Shown: positions 41,128 through 48,622 of the stretch, in pieces
Layout: every line of letters begins with the position of its first letter
How positions within the stretch are numbered: position 1 is the stretch's first letter
Position numbers and translations under genes: made by a program
From: Kribbella sandramycini
GTDB taxonomy: Bacteria; Actinomycetota; Actinomycetes; Propionibacteriales; Kribbellaceae
Direction of reading: 5' to 3'
DNA: 64,000 nucleotides
NCBI RefSeq assembly: GCF_013131805.1
Contig: NZ_JABJRC010000006.1
Location: 186,001 to 250,000, forward strand
Notes under the pieces: generated by a model
What the model was told of the DNA's origin: nothing
What the model saw: the letters and a program-made list of their open reading frames with translations, nothing else
Databases searched by the model: none

Positions 41128-42576
41128 ATGCGCGATCCGGAGGTTGTCGTGGTGGGCGGCGGGAACGCCGGCTATTGCGCAGCCCATGCGGCGGCTGAGC
41201 GTGGGCGGCGGGTGGTGCTGTTGGAGAAGGCGCCGCGGGCGGACGCCGGTGGGAACAGCTATTACACGCTGGGGTCGACCCGGATGGTGCATGACGGGCT
41301 CGACGATCTGATCGAGGTGCTCGAGCCGGACGAGCGGCATGCGCGGACCGAGGTTCCGCCGTACTCGGCGGCGGAGTTCCTGGACGATCTGGAGCGGGTC
41401 ACCGGCGGCCGAGGGGACAAGGAGCTTGCCGAGGCTGTCGTCGAGGGCTCGCGGGATGCGGTGCGCTGGCTGCACGGATTGGGGCTGCGGTTCCAGCTGA
41501 TGTACGACCGGCAGGCTCATGAGCAGCCCGACGGGACGTTCGTGTTCTGGGGCGGATCGCATCTCAGCAACGTCGACGGCGGCCCTGGGCTGATGGCGGT
41601 TCACGAGCAGATCGCGGCGCGGCTCGGCGTCGAGGTGCGCTACGACAGTGCGGTCACCGGGCTGCTGACCGAGGGGGACGCGGTCGTCGGCGTCCGGATC
41701 GGCACCGAAGAGCTTCGGGCGGAGTCGGTGGTGATCGCCAGCGGCGGTTTCCAGGCGAACGCGCAGTGGCGACAGCAGTATCTGGGCGACGGCTGGCAGC
41801 ACGCGAAGGTGCGCGGGACGCCGTACAACACCGGCGACCTGATCAGCGCTGCGCTGGAGATCGGTGCGGACCGCGGTGGCGACTGGTCTACCTGCCACAG
41901 CGTTCCGTGGGACGCGTCGTACCCCGAGAACGAGAGCAACCGCGCGCTGACGAACCGCCTCAGCCGGTACGGCTATCCGCTCGGCATCGTGGTCAACCGC
42001 CGCGGGCAACGGTTCCTCGACGAAGGCGCGGACTTCCGGAACTACACGTACGCGAAGTACGGCAAGGTGATCCTCGATCAGCCGGGTTCGGTGGCCTTCC
42101 AGGTGTTCGACGCGACCTCGCGCGCGATGCTGGCCGCGTACGAGTACGAGATGCCCGGGATCAACCCGGTGGTCGCCGACAGCCTCGAAGAGCTTGCGAG
42201 AGCCATGGGGGTCGATGTCGATGGATTCGTGCGGACGGTAAGGGAATTCAACGCCTCGATCGACACCAGCCGCCCCTTCGACCCGACGATCAAGGACGGC
42301 CGCTGCGCGTCGGTCCAGCCCGTCAAGAGCAACTGGGCCGCGGCGATCGAGACCGCGCCGTACTCCGCGTACCCGGTCACCTGCGGTATCAGTTTCACCT
42401 TCGGTGGCCTCCGCGGCGACGTCGACGGCCGGGTGCTCGACCGATCGGACGTGCCCATCCCCGGTCTGCTCGCCTGCGGTGAAACCCTCGGCGGGCTCTT
42501 CAGCGGCAACTACCCGACGGGCGCCGGCCTGACGGCGGGCATGGTGATCGGCCGCCGGGCGGGCGCACTCGCGTGA
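41128..42576 (+). CDS. FAD-dependent dehydrogenase, tricarballylate dehydrogenase (TcuA)-like
   Basis: 482 residues of the FAD_binding_2 (fumarate reductase/succinate dehydrogenase flavoprotein) family. The dinucleotide fold VVVVGGGNAGYCAAHAAAE is at the N-terminus, and the C-terminal FAD contacts are GISFTFGGLRGDVDG and LLACGETLGGLFSGNYPTGAGL. The closest named group I can recall is TcuA, which desaturates tricarballylate to cis-aconitate, i.e. dehydrogenation next to carboxylates. ATG 41128 is preferred because GGGGAG lies 5-6 nt upstream; GTG 41122 is an alternative. It is the first gene behind iron box 1, so it is likely iron-repressed. In this cluster it could desaturate a cyclic carboxylate; no such enzyme is needed for standard salicylate or catecholate siderophores. 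Confidence 0.82.
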   Translation: MRDPEVVVVGGGNAGYCAAHAAAERGRRVVLLEKAPRADAGGNSYYTLGSTRMVHDGLDDLIEVLEPDERHARTEVPPYSAAEFLDDLERVTGGRGDKELAEAVVEGSRDAVRWLHGLGLRFQLMYDRQAHEQPDGTFVFWGGSHLSNVDGGPGLMAVHEQIAARLGVEVRYDSAVTGLLTEGDAVVGVRIGTEELRAESVVIASGGFQANAQWRQQYLGDGWQHAKVRGTPYNTGDLISAALEIGADRGGDWSTCHSVPWDASYPENESNRALTNRLSRYGYPLGIVVNRRGQRFLDEGADFRNYTYAKYGKVILDQPGSVAFQVFDATSRAMLAAYEYEMPGINPVVADSLEELARAMGVDVDGFVRTVREFNASIDTSRPFDPTIKDGRCASVQPVKSNWAAAIETAPYSAYPVTCGISFTFGGLRGDVDGRVLDRSDVPIPGLLACGETLGGLFSGNYPTGAGLTAGMVIGRRAGALA

Positions 42577-42594
42577 GACGTCTCATGAGACCAC

Positions 42595-42613
42595 TAAAGA
42601 TAGGCTTGCCTAA
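42595..42613. promoter_or_regulatory. Iron box 2
   Basis: TAAAGATAGGCTTGCCTAA matches 14 of 19 iron-box positions, with the central TAGGCT and right half CCTAA intact. It is 45 bp upstream of the ornithine hydroxylase ATG. Confidence 0.75.
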
Positions 42614-42657
42614 GTTGTTGATGCTATCGTCACCCCTCGATGAGGGGGTGAGGCGCC

Positions 42658-43968
42658 ATGGATGAGTTGAGTGCTGAGGTCGACATCCTCGGTATCGGTT
42701 TCGGACCGTCGAACTTGAGTCTGGCGATCGCGATCGAGGAAATGAACGATCGGCGTCCGGACGGCGGGCGCCTGACGGCGCGGTTCGTCGACACCCGGCC
42801 GCGGTTCGGGTGGCACGACGGAATGCTGTTGCCGGGCGTGACCATGCAGATCAGCTTCCTGAAGGACCTGGTCTCGATGCGGACGCCGACGAGCTCGTTC
42901 ACGTTCCTGAACTACCTGCAGGAGCAGGGCCGGCTGACCGACTTCATCAACCTGAAGACGTTCTTCCCGACCAGGCGTGAGTTCCACGGCTACCTGAGCT
43001 GGGCCGCGAGCCGCATCGGCGTTCCGGTCTCCTACGGCACCAGGGCGACCCGGATCGACTGGAACGGCGAGAGGTTCGAAGTCACGCTCGAATCCGTGGA
43101 CGACGCCGCCCAGGTGACGCGGATCGCGGCGCGCAATGTCGTGCTCGGCTCCGGTATCCGGCCGGTGCTGCCAGAGGGGATCGCGCCGGGCCCGCGGGTG
43201 TTCCACAACCATCAGCTGCTGAACAGGCTGGCCGAGTTGCCCTCGCGGCAGCATGGTCGCTTCCTGGTCGTCGGGTCCGGGCAGAGTGCGGCCGAGGTCG
43301 CCGCGTACCTGCACGATTCGTATCCCGATGCCGAGGTGCACGCGTCTTTCCGCCGGTTCGGCTACTCGCCGTCCGATGACACGCCGTACGCCAACCGCAT
43401 CTTCGATCCGCAGGCGGTCGACGAGTTCTACACGGCGCCGCCGGAGCTCAAGCAGCGGCTGCTGGACTACCACGGCCAGACCAACTACTCCGCAGTCGAC
43501 GCCGACCTCATCAAAGACCTGTACCAGCGTGAGTACGACGAAAGCACGCGCGGCGTCCGCCGGCTGATCGTGCACCGGGTCACCGAGGTCGAGCGGCTGA
43601 GCGAGGGCGCCGACGGCGTCACGGTGACGATCCGCGACCTGGGGGACCGGGGCAGTTCGACACTCGAGGTCGACGCCGCGGTCTTCGCCACCGGCTTCCG
43701 CGCCGCGGACACCCGCAGCATGCTCGGTCCGAGTATCGACGCGTCGTCCTCGTTCGAGGGTGAGCTCCCGGTCGTCGAGCGGGACTACCGGCTGCGGCTG
43801 CCCAGCGTTCCCGGGCTGATCTTCCTCAACGGCGGAGTGCAGCACAGCCACGGGTTGACGTCGTCCCTGCTGTCCAACGTCGCCGTCCGCGCCGCCGACA
43901 TCCTGCGGGCGGTCACCGAGGATCACCACGCCACCCAGCAACGCCTATCCGCCGAGGAGCAGTACTGA
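42658..43968 (+). CDS. L-ornithine N5-monooxygenase (siderophore N-hydroxylase)
   Basis: 436-residue FAD/NADPH-dependent N-hydroxylating monooxygenase of the PvdA/SidA/IucD family; it makes the hydroxamate precursor N5-hydroxyornithine. The FAD motif is GIGFGPSNLSLAIAIEE, the NADPH motif VVGSGQSAAEVAAYL, and the family-typical LKDLVSMRTPTSSFTFLNYL and ATGFRAAD segments are present. It is read from iron box 2 and shares one base with mbtH (TGATG). It matches the second adenylation domain of the NRPS, whose pocket reads as hydroxyornithine. A lysine substrate cannot be fully excluded from sequence alone. Confidence 0.92.
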   Translation: MDELSAEVDILGIGFGPSNLSLAIAIEEMNDRRPDGGRLTARFVDTRPRFGWHDGMLLPGVTMQISFLKDLVSMRTPTSSFTFLNYLQEQGRLTDFINLKTFFPTRREFHGYLSWAASRIGVPVSYGTRATRIDWNGERFEVTLESVDDAAQVTRIAARNVVLGSGIRPVLPEGIAPGPRVFHNHQLLNRLAELPSRQHGRFLVVGSGQSAAEVAAYLHDSYPDAEVHASFRRFGYSPSDDTPYANRIFDPQAVDEFYTAPPELKQRLLDYHGQTNYSAVDADLIKDLYQREYDESTRGVRRLIVHRVTEVERLSEGADGVTVTIRDLGDRGSSTLEVDAAVFATGFRAADTRSMLGPSIDASSSFEGELPVVERDYRLRLPSVPGLIFLNGGVQHSHGLTSSLLSNVAVRAADILRAVTEDHHATQQRLSAEEQY

Positions 43969-44189
43969 TGGCTCAGAACCCGTTCGACGACGACAACGGC
44001 GCCTTCTACGCGCTGGTCAACGGCGAGGAGCAGCACTCGTTGTGGCCGACATTCAAGCCGGTCCCGGCCGGCTGGAGCATCGCGTACGGCGAACCCGGCG
44101 GCAAACCGCGCCAGGAAGTTCTCGACTGGATCGACGAGCACTGGACGGATATCCGCCCGAAGTCGTTACGCGACCAGATTTCCCAGTAG
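43968..44189 (+). CDS. MbtH-like protein
   Basis: 73-residue MbtH-family chaperone that binds and activates NRPS adenylation domains. The family signature is intact: NPFDDDNGAFYALVNGEEQ, SLWPTFKPVPAGW and the three conserved tryptophans, ending SLRDQ. It is translationally coupled to the hydroxylase and likely serves one or both adenylation domains of the 3072-residue NRPS. Confidence 0.96.
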   Translation: MAQNPFDDDNGAFYALVNGEEQHSLWPTFKPVPAGWSIAYGEPGGKPRQEVLDWIDEHWTDIRPKSLRDQISQ

Positions 44190-44228
44190 CACCCACCCCT
44201 GCACGACCAACTGATAGAGGAGCCGGAC

Positions 44229-44642
44229 ATGCTTCGCGAAGTCCTGGGCGGGAAAATCCACCGCGCCACGGTCACCCAGGCCGACCTGCACTACGTGGGT
44301 TCGCTGACCCTCGATGTAGAGCTCGCGCAGGCCGCCGGCCTGATCGAAGGCGAGAAGGTCCAGGTCGTCGACATCACCAACGGGGCACGGCTCGAGACCT
44401 ACATCATCAACGGGCCGGCCGGTAGCGGCGAGATCTGCATCAACGGCGCGGCGGCCCATCTGGTCCACCCCGGCGACCTGGTGATCATCATGTCCTTCGT
44501 GCAGGCCGAGGAGGCCGAGCTGATCGGCTACGAGCCCAAGGTCGTGCACGTCGACGCGAACAACCGCATCATTGCCTTGGGCAATGACCTTGCCGAGCCG
44601 GTGCCCGGCGCGGCGGACCAGCTCTCGTCGCGACTGGGCTGA
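44229..44642 (+). CDS. PanD-like aspartate 1-decarboxylase (beta-alanine supply)
   Basis: 137-residue pyruvoyl-dependent enzyme. The self-cleavage site Gly-Ser is in [10 protein letters not shown] (S25 becomes the pyruvoyl group), and the conserved [22 protein letters not shown] and [10 protein letters not shown] segments are complete, so it should be active. The reaction is aspartate to beta-alanine. In primary metabolism PanD serves pantothenate, but here it is embedded in the siderophore operon 39 bp after mbtH, and the first NRPS adenylation domain carries a beta-alanine-type pocket. It is therefore most likely a dedicated precursor enzyme and a paralogue of the housekeeping panD. Confidence 0.9.
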   Translation: MLREVLGGKIHRATVTQADLHYVGSLTLDVELAQAAGLIEGEKVQVVDITNGARLETYIINGPAGSGEICINGAAAHLVHPGDLVIIMSFVQAEEAELIGYEPKVVHVDANNRIIALGNDLAEPVPGAADQLSSRLG

Positions 44643-44652
44643 GTCCCGCGCT

Positions 44653-44704
44653 CGCCCCGCTCCCAGGTCTCAATTCGTGAGACTCAGGACACTGGAGCGG
44701 GGCG
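44653..44704 (+). terminator. Nested hairpin between the panD-like and dapB-like genes
   Basis: Outer stem CGCCCCGCTCC (44653-44663) with GGAGCGGGGCG (44694-44704); inner stem GTCTCA (44667-44672) with TGAGAC (44678-44683). It ends the first siderophore transcript immediately before iron box 3. Confidence 0.65.
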
Positions 44705-44710
44705 TTCAAC

Positions 44711-44729
44711 TTAGGTTAGGCTACCCATA
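44711..44729 (+). promoter_or_regulatory. Iron box 3, touching the dapB-like start codon
   Basis: TTAGGTTAGGCTACCCATA matches 16 of 19 positions, with the first 13 identical to consensus. The embedded TAGGCT (44717-44722) works as a -10 hexamer 6 nt before ATG 44729, implying a leaderless mRNA whose promoter is fully covered by the repressor. Confidence 0.85.
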
Positions 44730-45475
44730 TGAATCGAATTGCTGTGGTGGGGTCCGCCGGGCGCATGGGCGTGGCGTCGGTCCGTGCCATTGAGGCCAGC
44801 TCCGATTTGACCGTCGTCGCCGAGATCGACATCGACGACGACGTCCAGGACATCGTCGACGCCAATGCCGATGTCGTGCTCGTGTTCTCGCCGCCGGATG
44901 TCGCCCACGAGCAGGTGCAGTGGTGCATCAAGCAGGGCAAGCACGTCGTGGTCGGGTCGTCCGGTTTCGACGAGCGGTCGGTGGAGCAGATCGGCGCCGC
45001 GCTGGTCGACCACCCCGAGGTCAGCGTGTTCGTCGTGCCGAACTTCTCCGTCAGCGCGGTGCTGATGGCCAAGTTCGCCGCTCAGGCCGCGCCGTACTTC
45101 GAGTCCGTCGAGATCATCGAGATGCATCACCCCGGCAAGGTCGACGCGCCGTCGGGGACGGCGCAGCACACGGCCGAGATGATCGGCCGGGCGCGGGCCG
45201 AAGCGGGGTGCGCCCAGTCGCCCGATGCCACCTACCTCGACCCGCACGGCGTGCGCGGCGGGCGGATCGAGGGCGTGTCCGTACACGCGGTCCGCGTTCG
45301 TGGGTTCATGTCGTCCCAAGAGGTGCTGTTCGGCGTCGACGGCGAGATCCTGCGGCTGCGCTACGACTCGGTCACCCGGGAGTCGCTGATGCCCGGCGTG
45401 CTCACTTCGCTGCGCGCCGTCCCGACTCTCACCGGCGTGACGGTCGGCCTCGATGCGGTGCTGAAGCTGGGCTGA
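44729..45475 (+). CDS. DapB-like 4-hydroxy-tetrahydrodipicolinate reductase paralogue
   Basis: 248 residues, full length for DapB. The nucleotide motif is VVGSAGRMG, and the active-site segment EMHHPGKVDAPSGTA keeps the catalytic His-His and Lys plus the substrate-binding GT. RIAVVGSAGRMG and GVRGGRIEGVSVHAVR also match housekeeping DapB. DapB reduces 4-hydroxy-tetrahydrodipicolinate to tetrahydrodipicolinate in lysine/diaminopimelate synthesis. Here it sits in a siderophore cluster directly behind an iron box, with no ribosome site, so an iron-regulated leaderless mRNA is likely. A specialised role feeding a cyclic C7 dicarboxylate into the siderophore is inferred. The following hydrolase shares one base with its stop. 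Confidence 0.88.
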   Translation: MNRIAVVGSAGRMGVASVRAIEASSDLTVVAEIDIDDDVQDIVDANADVVLVFSPPDVAHEQVQWCIKQGKHVVVGSSGFDERSVEQIGAALVDHPEVSVFVVPNFSVSAVLMAKFAAQAAPYFESVEIIEMHHPGKVDAPSGTAQHTAEMIGRARAEAGCAQSPDATYLDPHGVRGGRIEGVSVHAVRVRGFMSSQEVLFGVDGEILRLRYDSVTRESLMPGVLTSLRAVPTLTGVTVGLDAVLKLG

Positions 45476-46311
45476 TGCCGGTCCTGGCACTGGCCGACCT
45501 GGAGTTGCGATACGACGTCGCCGGCGACGGTGACCTCGTCGTCCTCGTGATGGGGACCGGCGCGAAGGGCAACGTCTGGACCTTGCATCAGGTCCCGGCC
45601 CTGGTCCGCGCCGGTTACCGGGTGGCGACCTTCGATGCCCGCGGGATCAGCCCGATGCAGGTGACCGAAGGCTTTCCCCGGATGACGATCGACGACCTGG
45701 TCGACGATCTCGCCCAACTCATCGAGCACCTCGGCGCCCCCGCGCATGTGGTCGGTACGTCGCTGGGCGCCCGCGTCGTCCAGGAGTTGGCGTTGGGCCG
45801 CCCAGAGCTCGTTCGGCGCGTGGTCGCGATGGCTGCGCACGGGCGACTCGACGAGGTGAACCGGCGGCTGACGGCCGGAGAGCGGCTGCTCTTCGATACG
45901 TCCGTGGTGTTGCCGATCGAGTACAAGGCCGCGCTCGACGCGATCCTGAACCTGTCGCCCGCGACCTTGAACGATGCGGGCAAAGCGCGGGACTGGCTCG
46001 ACATCCTCGCCTACTCGTCAGGTCCGATGGACGCCGGTCGGCGCGGTCAGCTGGAGCTCTCCGCCCAGCTGGAGAACCGGCTGCCGGCGTACGGCGCGAT
46101 CGCGAAGCCGTTGCTGGTCATCGGGTTCGCGGACGACCGAGTCATTCCGACCTATCTGGCCCGTGAGGTCGCCGACGTCGTACCGGGCGCGCAGTACGTC
46201 GAGATTCCCGATGCCGGCCATTTCGGCTACTTGGAGCAGCCGGCGAAGGTCAATCAGGTTGTCATCGACTTCCTGGCTGATGAACCGCCGTCAGCACATG
46301 GCCACCCGTGA
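45475..46311 (+). CDS. Alpha/beta hydrolase of the siderophore cluster
   Basis: 278-residue single-domain alpha/beta hydrolase. Nucleophile elbow GTSLGA (VGTSLGARVVQELA), acid in IGFADDRVIP and His in IPDAGHFGYLEQP. It resembles small esterases and type II thioesterase-like cleaners rather than trilactone esterases. It is coupled to the dapB-like gene (TGATG) and so belongs to the same iron-controlled transcript. It could release misprimed intermediates, hydrolyse an activated starter or open the ferric siderophore; sequence does not decide. Its 3' end overlaps the convergent PPTase by 50 nt. Confidence 0.85.
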   Translation: MPVLALADLELRYDVAGDGDLVVLVMGTGAKGNVWTLHQVPALVRAGYRVATFDARGISPMQVTEGFPRMTIDDLVDDLAQLIEHLGAPAHVVGTSLGARVVQELALGRPELVRRVVAMAAHGRLDEVNRRLTAGERLLFDTSVVLPIEYKAALDAILNLSPATLNDAGKARDWLDILAYSSGPMDAGRRGQLELSAQLENRLPAYGAIAKPLLVIGFADDRVIPTYLAREVADVVPGAQYVEIPDAGHFGYLEQPAKVNQVVIDFLADEPPSAHGHP

Positions 46312-46924
46312 CCGACCAGCGCCCGTCGAACCCGGCGATCGCCGTACCGGGGAGCAGGATCCGCCCGGTGAAGGTGCCGTGCTCCGGGTCGATGACGAGC
46401 TCGCAGTCGGTGAAGTCCAACCACGCCTGCGTCAGCGGATACCAGGCCTTGTAGATGCTCTCCTTGGCGCTGAACAACACCCGTCCCCAGTGGATCGCGG
46501 GGTACTCGGCCGCGAGCCGGCGCAACATCGGGACCTCCGCGGCCACGGTGACGCCCTGGTCGACCCCATCGGGGAGTGGCTGGTGGACTTCGGCGTCGAT
46601 GCCGATCGACGCGATCCGCGGAGAGCTCGTGACCGCCGCGGCGCGATACCCCTCGCAGTGTGTGAGGCTGCCCACCACACCGTCGGGCCAGAGCGGCTCG
46701 CGGTCTTTCCCGTTGCCGATCGGTGCCGCCGGATGACCGAGCCGGGCCAGGGCTTCGCGGGCGCAATGGCGGACCGTCGCGAACTCCGCACGCCGCTTCG
46801 GTACGGCGCGCGCGATCGCCGCGTACTCCGCCGGTAACAGCGTGTGGAGGGGGACGTCGCTGGTCTGCTCGACGACCTCGACGTCGTCCGGTAGCAGCGC
46901 CGAGATCCCAGTGCGGCCGCGCAT
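46262..46924 (-). CDS. EntD-type 4'-phosphopantetheinyl transferase
   Basis: 220-residue PPTase that converts apo carrier proteins to holo form. The signature motifs are SIGIDAE (Mg-binding Asp/Glu) and FSAKESIYKAWYP, with the family-typical GSLTHCEGYRAAAV upstream. It should arm both NRPS T domains and the free aryl carrier protein at 63407. ATG 46924 is 4 bp from iron box 4; on its strand the box supplies TAGGCT 11 nt before the ATG, so the mRNA is nearly leaderless and iron-repressed. The last 17 codons overlap the hydrolase gene on the other strand. Confidence 0.93.
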   Translation of the reverse strand: MRGRTGISALLPDDVEVVEQTSDVPLHTLLPAEYAAIARAVPKRRAEFATVRHCAREALARLGHPAAPIGNGKDREPLWPDGVVGSLTHCEGYRAAAVTSSPRIASIGIDAEVHQPLPDGVDQGVTVAAEVPMLRRLAAEYPAIHWGRVLFSAKESIYKAWYPLTQAWLDFTDCELVIDPEHGTFTGRILLPGTAIAGFDGRWSVTGGHVLTAVHQPGSR

Positions 46925-46928
46925 TTCG

Positions 46929-46947
46929 TTAGGGTAGCCTACCCTTT
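46929..46947. promoter_or_regulatory. Iron box 4, bidirectional (PPTase / AMP ligase)
   Basis: TTAGGGTAGCCTACCCTTT matches 14 of 19 positions; the inner AGGGTAGCCTACCCT is a near-perfect palindrome. It provides TAGCCT on the plus strand for the AMP ligase and TAGGCT on the minus strand for the PPTase. Confidence 0.8.
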
Positions 46948-46981
46948 GCGGGTTGGGAGGCAGCCCGTCGAAGGGAATCCC

Positions 46982-48622
46982 ATGAGCATCGAACCGCTGG
47001 CCCTTGACGGGGTCGTTCCGTTCCCGCCGGAGACGGCAGCCGAGTACGTCGCCGCCGGGCACTGGCGCGATCAGACGCTGCCGGAGCTCCTGTTCGCGAC
47101 CGCGGAGCGCCTTCCCGACAAGCTCGCCGTCATCGACCGCAAGGCCGAGCTGACCTACGCGCAGCTCACCGAGGAGGTGCTGCGCCTCGCGGCCGGTCTG
47201 CAGGAGCTGGGGCTGCAGCGCGGTGATCGCGTCGTGGTGCACCTGCCGAACATCTACGAGTACATCGCCTTCGTCTTCGCGCTGTGGGAGATCGGGGCGG
47301 TGCCCATCGTCGCTCCCGTCGCGCACCGCCGGGCCGAGATCGAGCACTTCATCGAGATCGGCGAGGCGCGCGCCTACATCACGGTCGCGTCGGACAGCGG
47401 CACCGACCTCGGCGCGATGGCTGCCGAGCTGAAGGAGCGGTGGCCGCACCTGGAGCACACCGTCGTCCTCGAACGGGACGGCGGCGGCGCCGAGTACGAG
47501 GCGCTGCAGTCGAAGGGATCGCTGCCGCACGCGCGCCGGGGCAACCCGCAGGACGTCGCGCTGTTGCAGATGTCCGGCGGTACGACGGGCGTGCCGAAGC
47601 TGATGCCGCACACCCACCAGACCTACGGCTACGCGCTGCGCCGCAGCGTCGGCGAACGCGGTATCACCGAGCGCACCGTGCATCTGCTGGTGATCCCGAT
47701 CTGCCACAGCATGTCGACGCGGTCGCCCGGCTTCCTCGGTGCGTTCAGCGTCGGCGCGACCATCGTGATCGCGCCGAACGGCAGCCCCGACACGGCGTTC
47801 CCGCTGATCGCGAAACACGGCGTGACCCGCGTCTCGCTGGTCCCGCCGATCCTGCTGGCCTGGCTGAACTCCTCGCTGCGCAAGTCCTACGACCTGTCCA
47901 GCCTGCAGGTGCTCATGTGCGGCGGCGCGAAGCTGGTCGAAGCGGTGGCGAGCCGGGTCGAGCCGGAGTTCGGCGTCCAGCTGTCGCAGAGCTTCGGGAT
48001 GGGGGAGGGCCTGGTGGTCAGCAACCCGGCCGACGTCGACCGGGCCACCAGCGTGCGCTACCAGGGCCGGCCGGCCTCGGCGGCCGACGAGATCCAGGTG
48101 ATCGATGACGAAGGCAACGAAGTGCCGCCCGGCGCGCCCGGCCACCTGCTGACTCGCGGACCGTCGGTGATCCGCGGCTACTACCGCAACCCCGAGCAGA
48201 ACGCGCTGGCGTTCACCAGCGACGGTTTCTACCGCACCGGCGACATCGTCGAGCGCGACGAGCGCGGCTTCATCCGGGTCGTCGGCCGGTCGAAGGACCA
48301 GATCAACCGGGGCGGGGAGAAGATCGCGCCCGAGGAGCTGGAGAACGCGCTGCTCACCCATGACGGCGTCCACAACGTCTCCGTCGTCGGTATCGACGAC
48401 GACGTACTCGGCGAGCGCGTCAAGGCGTACCTGATTCCCCGGACGCCGGAGAGCGCGGCCGACCTCACATTGGGCAAGCTGCGCCAGTTCCTGCGCGACA
48501 AGGGCCTCGCGACGTTCAAGCTCCCGGATGTCGTGGAGGTCGTCGACGAGTTCCCGTACACGGCGGTCGGCAAGGTCAGCAAGCGGCTGCAGCGCGAGCT
48601 GAACCAGGCGCATGGCGGCTGA
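46982..48622 (+). CDS. Stand-alone aryl-acid AMP ligase (DhbE/MbtA-like) with altered pocket
   Basis: 546-residue ANL enzyme that adenylates an aromatic acid and loads it onto a carrier protein. LLQMSGGTTGVPKLMPHTH (A3), SQSFGMGEGLV (A5), DGFYRTGDIV and the A10 Lys in VGKVSK are all present, and overall it follows the DhbE/MbtA pattern. The pocket differs: DhbE has His234-Asn235-Tyr236, with Ser240 (Cys in salicylate enzymes). Here the aligned segment is H242-S243-M244-S245-T246-R247-S248, so the near-invariant Asn is Ser and an Arg enters. That predicts a substrate other than salicylate or 2,3-dihydroxybenzoate. GAAGGGA precedes ATG 46982. The 3' end overlaps the FAD hydroxylase by 11 nt. 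Confidence 0.9.
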   Translation: MSIEPLALDGVVPFPPETAAEYVAAGHWRDQTLPELLFATAERLPDKLAVIDRKAELTYAQLTEEVLRLAAGLQELGLQRGDRVVVHLPNIYEYIAFVFALWEIGAVPIVAPVAHRRAEIEHFIEIGEARAYITVASDSGTDLGAMAAELKERWPHLEHTVVLERDGGGAEYEALQSKGSLPHARRGNPQDVALLQMSGGTTGVPKLMPHTHQTYGYALRRSVGERGITERTVHLLVIPICHSMSTRSPGFLGAFSVGATIVIAPNGSPDTAFPLIAKHGVTRVSLVPPILLAWLNSSLRKSYDLSSLQVLMCGGAKLVEAVASRVEPEFGVQLSQSFGMGEGLVVSNPADVDRATSVRYQGRPASAADEIQVIDDEGNEVPPGAPGHLLTRGPSVIRGYYRNPEQNALAFTSDGFYRTGDIVERDERGFIRVVGRSKDQINRGGEKIAPEELENALLTHDGVHNVSVVGIDDDVLGERVKAYLIPRTPESAADLTLGKLRQFLRDKGLATFKLPDVVEVVDEFPYTAVGKVSKRLQRELNQAHGG

